Assembly (NCBI GenBank): GCA_028279085.1
Contig: JANQSX010000050.1
Span: forward strand, 1 to 11,468
Origin: Bdellovibrionales bacterium
GTDB taxonomy: Bacteria > Bdellovibrionota > Bdellovibrionia > Bdellovibrionales > UBA1609
Direction of reading: 5' to 3'
DNA length: 11,468 bases
Shown: positions 6,361 through 11,468 of the stretch, piece after piece
How positions within the stretch are numbered: the first letter of the stretch is position 1
How the letters are laid out: each line of letters opens with the position of its first letter
Program-made: the position numbers and the translations under genes
Notes under the pieces: generated by a model
Databases searched by the model: none
What the model was told of the DNA's origin: nothing
Seen by the model: the letters and a program-made list of their open reading frames with translations, nothing else

Positions 6361-6420
6361 CAGGAACAAGATCCCGCCCTTAAACATTTCACCTGCACGA
6401 GGGTGGTAGAGTTTAAAAAT

Positions 6421-7224
6421 TTACCAGGGTTGATAGCTTCCTCTTTTAAGGGTCCATACAGCGGCCAGGTGAAAGATTAATAATCCTAATATAGAAATCC
6501 AAAAAGCCACAGCAACCGGAACATCAGAGACTCCCAGGACGCCGTAACGAACTCCATTGATAAAGTAAAGGAGGGGATTAAAATAAGATACTTTGATCCA
6601 AAAGGGGCTAAGGTTGTCTAATGAAAAAAACACTCCTCCTAAGGTGATTAAAGGGAGAATAATAAAACCTCCAATAGCGCTAACATGATCAAAAGTTTTT
6701 GCTATAAAAGCTACAGCGATACCGAGTTTAGTAAAGGCTAATCCACCAATAGCGCAAAATAGAATAAAATAAAAAGGATGAACTGGAATTAAAAAAGAGC
6801 TTTCGTAAAAATAATAAAACAATTCACCGGAAAGAAAGATTACAAAACCTACTGTGAGGCCGCGGCAAAGTCCCCCCAGAGACATAGCCCATATAATATG
6901 TTGTACAGTCAAAGGAGAAGCTTTAATATCTACAATTTCACCACCAAATTTCATTCCCAATAAAGAACTGGAACCGTTTTGATAGCTGTTATTCATACAA
7001 CCTAACATGACTAAACCAGGAATCAAAAACTCCAAATAGGAAATTCCTTCTATAACTTGAATGTGTTTCCCAAGACTCACACCAAAAATAAGCAGGTAAA
7101 TAAAAGAGTTAACGATGGGGATTAAAACCGTTTGAGCCATTACTTTGAAAAAGCGTCGAATTTCACGGGAAAGTAAAATAAGAAAAGGAGTCCATATTAA
7201 CTCCTGTTTTTTGACATTGTTCAT
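6421..7224 (-). CDS. ABC-2 type transporter permease (YadH-like)
   Basis: A 267-residue integral inner-membrane protein of the ABC-2 permease family, whose members export drugs, polysaccharides or lipids. The N-terminus is short and cytoplasmic. About six hydrophobic spans follow, near residues 31-52, 62-80, 108-133, 148-172, 183-203 and 237-258. The segment before the last span, LDNLSPFWIKVSYFNPLLYFINGVRYG (about 202-228), matches the conserved ABC-2 signature region with its NPL and G-x-R elements. The start ATG 7224 overlaps the ATPase stop as ATGA (7221-7224) and is preceded by AAGGAG, so translation is almost certainly coupled and the two subunits are made together, presumably as a homodimer of each. 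The substrate cannot be told from sequence. The order and sizes resemble the E. coli YadG/YadH pair, but orthology is not shown. Confidence 0.93.
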   Translation of the reverse strand: MNNVKKQELIWTPFLILLSREIRRFFKVMAQTVLIPIVNSFIYLLIFGVSLGKHIQVIEGISYLEFLIPGLVMLGCMNNSYQNGSSSLLGMKFGGEIVDIKASPLTVQHIIWAMSLGGLCRGLTVGFVIFLSGELFYYFYESSFLIPVHPFYFILFCAIGGLAFTKLGIAVAFIAKTFDHVSAIGGFIILPLITLGGVFFSLDNLSPFWIKVSYFNPLLYFINGVRYGVLGVSDVPVAVAFWISILGLLIFHLAAVWTLKRGSYQPW

Positions 7225-8117
7225 AGTTCTCCTTGGTTTAATACATATTTAAAGGCTTCTTCTAAAGTGCCTTCTCGTATTTTCATATCTAAAATATTTT
7301 CCCTTTGAAGATTTAATTCAGAAAGGAATTTTCCCATTTCCTTTGAATACGGCACACGAAACTCTAAAGTGTTGTTTTGGTAATTGATAAGAGCAGGATG
7401 AGAACATTCTATTTTATTTTTTAATATAAGTGTTAAATGACGGGAAGTTAATTTTTGTATAAGTGTTGTGGTTTCTCCTTGTTTTTGAATTTGTCCTTTG
7501 TCAATAATAGCTACACGGTCACACAGTTGTTCAGCTTCTTCCAAGTAGTGTGTAGTGAATAAAATAGCTACACCCATTTTTTTCAATTCCTTCACTAATT
7601 GCCAAATAGAATATCTTAACTCCACATCAACTCCTGCTGTGGGTTCATCCAGTAAAAGAAGACGTGGAGAATGAACTAATGCCTTGGCAATCATTAACCG
7701 GCGTTTCATACCTCCGCTGAGCTGACGGACTCTTTTGTGCCGATGATCCCAAAGTTCAAGCTTTTTCATAAGTTCGTTTATTCTTACTGTATTATTTATT
7801 AATCCATAGTAACCGGAATGAAAATTCAGAATTTCTTCTACATTAAAGTATCCATGGGTAATGATTTCTTGTGGTACTACACCAATTATAGATTTTGCTT
7901 TTTTTTCATGTTGATTGAGTTTCATATCATTTATAGTGATGGAGCCGGCAGTGGGTTTTTCTACAGTGGTAATAATGGATATAATAGAGGTTTTTCCAGC
8001 CCCATTAGGGCCGAGAAGGCCGAATATCTCTCCTGAATGAACTGCAAAGGAAACTTTGTTTACAGCTTGAAAGGAACCGTAGTTTTTCACTAAATTTTCA
8101 ATTTTTAAAATAGCCAT
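7221..8117 (-). CDS. ABC transporter ATP-binding protein (YadG/CcmA-like exporter ATPase)
   Basis: A 298-residue cytoplasmic nucleotide-binding subunit that would power the permease encoded immediately downstream. All ABC motifs are present: Walker A GPNGAGKT (36-43), Q-loop Q83 in VVPQE, signature LSGGM (133-137), Walker B LLLLDEPT (153-160), D-loop GVD (162-164) and switch histidine H190 in LFTTHYLEEAE. After the ATPase core a C-terminal extension of about 80 residues (about 220-298) ends in IREGTLEEAFKYVL, a tail typical of ABC-2 exporter ATPases of the drug, polysaccharide and Nod-factor type. The start ATG 8117 begins the usual ILKIENLVKNYG strand but lacks an evident Shine-Dalgarno. A well-formed promoter lies about 50 bases upstream. 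The stop overlaps the permease start by four bases. Confidence 0.95.
   Translation of the reverse strand: MAILKIENLVKNYGSFQAVNKVSFAVHSGEIFGLLGPNGAGKTSIISIITTVEKPTAGSITINDMKLNQHEKKAKSIIGVVPQEIITHGYFNVEEILNFHSGYYGLINNTVRINELMKKLELWDHRHKRVRQLSGGMKRRLMIAKALVHSPRLLLLDEPTAGVDVELRYSIWQLVKELKKMGVAILFTTHYLEEAEQLCDRVAIIDKGQIQKQGETTTLIQKLTSRHLTLILKNKIECSHPALINYQNNTLEFRVPYSKEMGKFLSELNLQRENILDMKIREGTLEEAFKYVLNQGEL
7229..7234 (-). promoter_or_regulatory. Strong Shine-Dalgarno for the permease inside the ATPase gene
   Basis: On the - strand AAGGAG lies four bases before ATG 7224 and within the last codons of the ATPase gene (encoding Gln-Gly-Glu-Leu-stop). Together with the ATGA overlap it supports coupled translation. 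By contrast, the ATPase start at 8117 has no evident Shine-Dalgarno. Confidence 0.75.
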
Positions 8118-8166
8118 AAATATGTAATAAAGTTTTCGTAGAATATTTCAATTTTTAAACCGAGTC

Positions 8167-8195
8167 AGTATAACACACTGCTTGATACTTAACAA
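8167..8195 (-). promoter_or_regulatory. Sigma-70-type promoter for the ABC exporter operon
   Basis: Read on the - strand, TTGTTA (8190-8195) and TATACT (8167-8172) are exactly 17 bases apart, with a five-of-six match at -10 and four of six at -35. Transcription would start near 8160, giving a leader of about 43 bases before ATG 8117. This is the best promoter match I found in the window. Confidence 0.55.
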
Positions 8196-8229
8196 ATTGC
8201 TAATTTAGATGAAGGTTAGCAGAAAATAC

Positions 8230-8259
8230 TTGATAGATACAAGGAAAGAGTGTCATAAA
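8230..8259 (+). promoter_or_regulatory. Possible promoter for dut
   Basis: TTGATA (8230-8235) and CATAAA (8254-8259) are 18 bases apart, each matching about four of six consensus bases. TTGATA also occurs at 8182-8187 in the same divergent region. Start near 8266 would leave a leader of about 30 bases before the dut start codons. Confidence 0.3.
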
Positions 8260-8294
8260 ATGGCTATGGTTTTATAAGGATAAAAGGGTGGAAA

Positions 8295-8795
8295 GTGAAT
8301 ATGTTAAATGAAGAGTTAGGGGCGGAAGTTTCAGTGGAAAAACAATCTATATCCAGACCGATTATGAAAGTCAAAAAGCTGTCGCATTTTAAAGGTGACT
8401 TACCTGCTTATCAAAGTTTAAGTGCCAGTGGCTTTGATGTTCGGGCACAACTTAAGTCAAAGATGATGATTAAACCTCTGGAAAGAACTTTAATTCCTAC
8501 CGGGCTTATTTTTGAAATTCCTCAGGGTTTTGAATTACAAGTGCGGCCTCGAAGTGGGCTGAGTTTGAAAAAAGGCTTGAGTATGCCTAATTCTCCTGGA
8601 ACTATTGATGCTGATTATAGAGGAGAATTACAGGTTATTGTTATAAATCTTTCTGATCAAATTTTGGAAATAGAAGATCAGCAAAGAATAGCTCAAGTGG
8701 TTTTGTGTCCGGTTGTTCAGGCACAAATGGAATGGGCTGATCAATTAAGCACTACGGAAAGAGGGGAAGGGGGATTTGGTTCCACGGGTGTGTAA
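8295..8795 (+). CDS. dut: Deoxyuridine 5'-triphosphate nucleotidohydrolase (dUTPase)
   Basis: A 166-residue homotrimeric-type dUTPase that hydrolyses dUTP to dUMP and pyrophosphate, keeping uracil out of DNA and supplying dUMP for thymidylate synthesis. The five conserved motifs can be followed in order: SASGFDVRA (43-51), RPRSGLSLK (84-92), NSPGTIDADYRGE (99-111, with the catalytic Asp and uracil-stacking Tyr), QRIAQVVLCPV (130-140) and the C-terminal P-loop-like arm RGEGGFGSTG (156-165). The length is slightly above the common 145-155 residues because of about 25 extra N-terminal residues before MKVKKLS. GTG 8295 and ATG 8301 are both possible starts behind the A/G-rich leader AAGGGTGGAAAG. 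The difference is two residues. The gene is divergent from the ABC operon and 112 bases before the next gene on the same strand. Confidence 0.96.
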   Translation: MNMLNEELGAEVSVEKQSISRPIMKVKKLSHFKGDLPAYQSLSASGFDVRAQLKSKMMIKPLERTLIPTGLIFEIPQGFELQVRPRSGLSLKKGLSMPNSPGTIDADYRGELQVIVINLSDQILEIEDQQRIAQVVLCPVVQAQMEWADQLSTTERGEGGFGSTGV

Positions 8796-8813
8796 ATGTT
8801 ATTAACAATTTAC
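8792..8813 (+). terminator. Possible weak hairpin after dut
   Basis: GTAAAT (8792-8797) pairs with ATTTAC (8808-8813), extended inward by GTT/AAC with one bulged base, and is followed by GGATTTTC. It overlaps the dut stop codon. The stem is AT-rich and the T run is short, so it could be a partial terminator, or chance in this AT-rich sequence. Confidence 0.25.
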
Positions 8814-8907
8814 GGATTTTCATTGAGAGGAAAAAGTTAATAGAGGAACAAATATTTAAGAAATAGTTTAAAGTTAGGTTAGGGTTTTACTCAAAAGGTA
8901 TTAATTA

Positions 8908-9840
8908 ATGATAAAAATTTATTTTATTTTACTGTGTTATTCTTTGTTTGGATTGTGTGTATTTCCGGCTTTAGCTGAAAAAAAGAAATCAACAAAAGTT
9001 CTCCCTTCTTATTTGCAAAAAGCTTACATTATTCAGAAAGACTCTATTGTTTATACCCGTCCGGACTTTGATTCTATGCAAGTAAGCAGGATACCTGCAG
9101 GGACATTAGTAACCGTTTCAAAGAAAATATATCGTCCGGAGACACGATTTGGTACTTTTTATCGCATTTACATTACACAACCGAGAAAAATGAGAGCTTA
9201 TGTTTCTGAGATAGATGTGGTGCCACGCTATGTGAAGTCCGGTTCAAAGATAAAAGTTAATCCCGAATTTGATCAGGTTAAGAAAAAGTTAAAATATGTA
9301 AAGGACTTTCAGTTTAATAGTGCCGAGCCGGAGGATTCCTTGGAATTGAGTGATAAGGAAATCTCTGATTTGCAATTTATTGGCTTGGTTTTTTCTTATT
9401 CCTGGCAGGCTTATAAATCAAAGGAGCCATTTTTTCCGGTTTGGTTTTTTGGTTTGAAACTGACCGGGCCGGGCTTACCTATTAGTAATGTAGCGACAGA
9501 TATTAGTGTAATGTTTTCTTTTGAGTCTCCTGTTATCAACGGAAAGAAGTTGGAAAAAGGGTACTTATTAGTTGGGGATTTTTTATTTAAGTTACCTTTA
9601 TTTGAAGTCCCTCATTTTTTACTTTCTTTAAGTGGAGGTGTAATGGGTAAATTGAAAGGTGCTGTAGCCCCTGCCGATCCGGCTATTTCTCAACTGGGAG
9701 CCGGTTTAGCCGGAGCAGCCAGCTTAATTCTTAGAATTCATGATCGTTTATCTTTTCTGGCGGAAGGAAAAATATATTATGATATTTCAGAAAACAAGCC
9801 GGTGCCGGCTGTTATGGGAGGATTGTTGGTTTCTTTTTAA
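8908..9840 (+). CDS. Envelope protein: signal peptide, SH3-like domain, C-terminal beta-barrel
   Basis: A 310-residue exported protein. Residues 1-23 form a Sec signal ending FPALA before a lysine-rich mature start (EKKKSTK). Residues about 40-105 (IIQKDSIVYTRPDFDSMQVSRIPAGTLVTVSKK through RAYVSEIDVV) have the pattern of a bacterial SH3-like domain, often a cell-wall or peptide-binding module. A charged linker (about 110-152) leads to alternating hydrophobic beta strands (about 155-310), rich in Gly and aromatics and ending GGLLVSF. A terminal Phe is the classical signal for outer-membrane insertion by the BAM complex. The C-terminal half therefore probably forms a small beta-barrel with the SH3-like part in the periplasm. 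I recognise no specific family. ATG 8908 is preceded by AAAAGG at nine bases. It lies between dut and mutL on the same strand. The barrel assignment is inference from pattern. Confidence 0.82.
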   Translation: MIKIYFILLCYSLFGLCVFPALAEKKKSTKVLPSYLQKAYIIQKDSIVYTRPDFDSMQVSRIPAGTLVTVSKKIYRPETRFGTFYRIYITQPRKMRAYVSEIDVVPRYVKSGSKIKVNPEFDQVKKKLKYVKDFQFNSAEPEDSLELSDKEISDLQFIGLVFSYSWQAYKSKEPFFPVWFFGLKLTGPGLPISNVATDISVMFSFESPVINGKKLEKGYLLVGDFLFKLPLFEVPHFLLSLSGGVMGKLKGAVAPADPAISQLGAGLAGAASLILRIHDRLSFLAEGKIYYDISENKPVPAVMGGLLVSF

Positions 9841-9860
9841 TGTTCTTCCAGCGCAGGTTT

Positions 9861-9938
9861 GTCATTCCGGCGCAGGCCGGAATCCAGTAGAAGCAACAAA
9901 CATCCTCTGGATTCTGAATCAAGGTTGGAATAAAATGA
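9861..9938. repeat. Interspersed inverted-repeat element (copy 2, degenerate right arm)
   Basis: The left 27 bases (9861-9887) are identical to 2933-2959, including the 20-bp palindrome ATTCCGGCGCAGGCCGGAAT (9864-9883). The inner right arm CTGGATTC (9907-9914) is preserved. The outer right arm has decayed to GGAATAAAATGAG, where the complete copy has CGGAATGAC. The element fills nearly the whole gap between the envelope gene and mutL and ends about ten bases before the mutL ATG. Its exact right end is uncertain. Confidence 0.85.
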
Positions 9939-9947
9939 GTTATTAAT

Positions 9948-11468
9948 ATGAAAAAAGATATTTTCCAAGATAAAAAATTTGTAAATATTCAGCAATTGTC
10001 GCCTGAGGTGATCAATCAGATTGCAGCGGGGGAAGTGGTTGAGCGTCCTGCTAATATGGTCAAGGAGTTAGTTGAAAATAGTTTGGATGCGGGTGCTTCT
10101 AAAATAGAAATTCACTTCTCCGATGGTGGACGTTTTGTTCAAATCAAGGATAATGGTTGTGGTATCAAAAATGATGAATTGACCTTGGCCCTTTCTCCTC
10201 ACAGCACTAGTAAAATTTCTTCTCTTAATGATATTTGGACTATTAGAAGTTATGGTTTTCGAGGAGAAGCTTTAGCCAGTATAGCTGAAGTTAGTGATTT
10301 AACTTTGATTTCAAAACCGGAACATCAGGATCAGGCCGCCCGATTAAAAAGTGAATTTGGAAAGAAAACAGAAGTGGAAGTAACCGGCTCGGAAACGGGA
10401 ACAACTGTTATTGTAAAAGATCTATTTCAGAAAACTCCGGCTCGCTTGAAATTTTTGAAATCAGAAGCTTCAGAAACAGCCGTTATTAAAAATACAATTA
10501 AAGCAATGGCCCTTTCTCATCCTTTCGTGGAGTTTCGGATATTGCATAAAAATAAACTATTGTTTTATTGGCCGGGAGTAAAAAATCTACAAAAAAGGGC
10601 AGAGGCGGTTTTATCTTTGAAGAATACTTTTTATACTCAGACAAAATATCATGACATAAATGTGGAGGCTGTTCTGTGTGCTCCTAACGAAACAGCGGCT
10701 AGTCGTCGACAGATGTGGTTCTTTGTGAATAATAGATGGGTGGAGGATAGCACTCTTTATGCGGCAGTGATATCCGCATACAGAGGTCTGTTGATGCATG
10801 GAGAATATCCCATTGTGGTGCTCAATCTTTCCTGCCGAACGGAGGATTTGGATGTGAATGTTCATCCGGCGAAATCCAAAGTGCGTTTTAAAAATTCATC
10901 TCATGTATTTAAAGCGGTTCAGCACAGCTTGCGGGCTGTTTTGGAGAAAGCTCCTTGGATTAATAATAAAAGAAACAACTTTGATACACAGAAAACTCAA
11001 GAAAAAGAATTGATGTTTCCAAACAAAGAGTTTCAACAAACACAATTTCAAAAAAAGAGTTTTTCAACGCCACTTGATTCTGAAAAATCTAATGCTCAGA
11101 AAAATCTCTTTACTTCTTCTACTGATGAAAAGGAAAACCCATCTTCTGTATCTTGGACTCCCACTATCAAGAATATGAAAATGGAGCCTGTTATTTCAGA
11201 AGAGAAAGAAACAGATAAAAAGCAAAATTACTGGGCTTCTTTACACATCTTATCTCAAGCTCATTTAACTTATATTTTAGCTCAAACTCGTGAAGCTATT
11301 GTTTTTGTCGATCAGCATGCAGCCCATGAGAGAGTTCTTTATGAGAGATTGATGCTTTCATGGAATACCGGAAAGGGAGAGGTGCAAAATCGTCTTATTC
11401 CTTTGGCTTTGGACTTGGATGAGTCTTTGGTAAAGGCTTTATTATCTATGCGAAAAGAACTTTTAAAA
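9948..11468 (+). CDS. mutL: DNA mismatch repair protein MutL (3'-truncated by window edge)
   Basis: The first 507 codons are open to the window end with no stop. MutL links MutS mismatch recognition to strand incision and excision. The GHKL ATPase is intact: E43-N44 in ELVENSLDAGA (motif I, with the catalytic Glu), DNGCGI (68-73), HSTSKI, GFRGEALASIAEVS (from 103) and the VNVHPAKSKVRF segment that closes the N-terminal part (roughly 304-315). A polar, low-complexity linker follows (about 345-425). The C-terminal dimerisation region begins with LSQAHLTYILAQT and contains DQHAAHERVLYE (455-466). This fits the DQHA-x2-E-x4-E metal-binding endonuclease motif of nicking MutL proteins. ATG 9948 has only a weak GAG-containing leader; an in-frame TGA at 9936-9938 bars a longer form. 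The final domain, including any CPHGRP motif, lies outside the window. Confidence 0.96.
   Translation, partial: MKKDIFQDKKFVNIQQLSPEVINQIAAGEVVERPANMVKELVENSLDAGASKIEIHFSDGGRFVQIKDNGCGIKNDELTLALSPHSTSKISSLNDIWTIRSYGFRGEALASIAEVSDLTLISKPEHQDQAARLKSEFGKKTEVEVTGSETGTTVIVKDLFQKTPARLKFLKSEASETAVIKNTIKAMALSHPFVEFRILHKNKLLFYWPGVKNLQKRAEAVLSLKNTFYTQTKYHDINVEAVLCAPNETAASRRQMWFFVNNRWVEDSTLYAAVISAYRGLLMHGEYPIVVLNLSCRTEDLDVNVHPAKSKVRFKNSSHVFKAVQHSLRAVLEKAPWINNKRNNFDTQKTQEKELMFPNKEFQQTQFQKKSFSTPLDSEKSNAQKNLFTSSTDEKENPSSVSWTPTIKNMKMEPVISEEKETDKKQNYWASLHILSQAHLTYILAQTREAIVFVDQHAAHERVLYERLMLSWNTGKGEVQNRLIPLALDLDESLVKALLSMRKELLK

Noticed and set aside
9740..9946. 68-residue + strand frame running through the palindromic element
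   Set aside because: It overlaps the envelope gene in another frame, and its C-terminal part (CHSGAGRNPVE) is simply the translated repeat, a common source of false genes.
10611..10865. 84-residue - strand frame inside mutL
   Set aside because: Antisense to well-conserved MutL sequence and without any recognisable feature.

Overview
The window is AT-rich DNA from a Gram-negative bacterium. Several products carry Sec-type signal peptides, and one ends as an outer-membrane beta-barrel with a C-terminal phenylalanine. An FHA-GGDEF diguanylate cyclase of the layout known from Bdellovibrio DgcB makes a Bdellovibrionota-like (predatory or host-associated) organism a reasonable guess. That placement is inference; nothing here is a decisive taxonomic marker.

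Layout. Left (2-2762, + strand): the tail of a coiled-coil protein, an FHA-GGDEF cyclase and a PIN-PhoH ATPase, closely spaced and probably co-transcribed. Next (2763-3042) is a gene-free patch of small palindromes and a 17-bp tandem repeat. It separates phoH from a convergent gene (3043-5541, - strand) for an SF2 helicase. That helicase has an N-terminal signal-peptide-like segment and four near-identical ~57-residue C-terminal repeats. A short secreted protein of unknown function (5789-6334, +) is divergent from it. Convergent to that is a two-gene ABC-2 exporter operon (8117 to 6421, -) with ATGA stop/start overlap and a recognisable promoter. Finally dut (dUTPase), an SH3-like/beta-barrel envelope protein and the first 507 codons of mutL run to the right edge on the + strand. 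A second copy of the palindromic element lies just before mutL.

How the genes relate. Dut and MutL both protect genome integrity, by dUTP removal and mismatch repair. MutL carries the DQHA-x2-E-x4-E endonuclease motif expected where strand choice does not depend on MutH. PhoH and the cyclase point to RNA-linked and c-di-GMP signalling roles. The most unusual locus is the helicase: an apparently intact ATP-dependent nucleic-acid motor with an export signal, a modular repeat tail, and a divergent secreted neighbour that may be its partner or merely adjacent.

No tRNA, rRNA, CRISPR array, transposase or complete insertion sequence was recognised.
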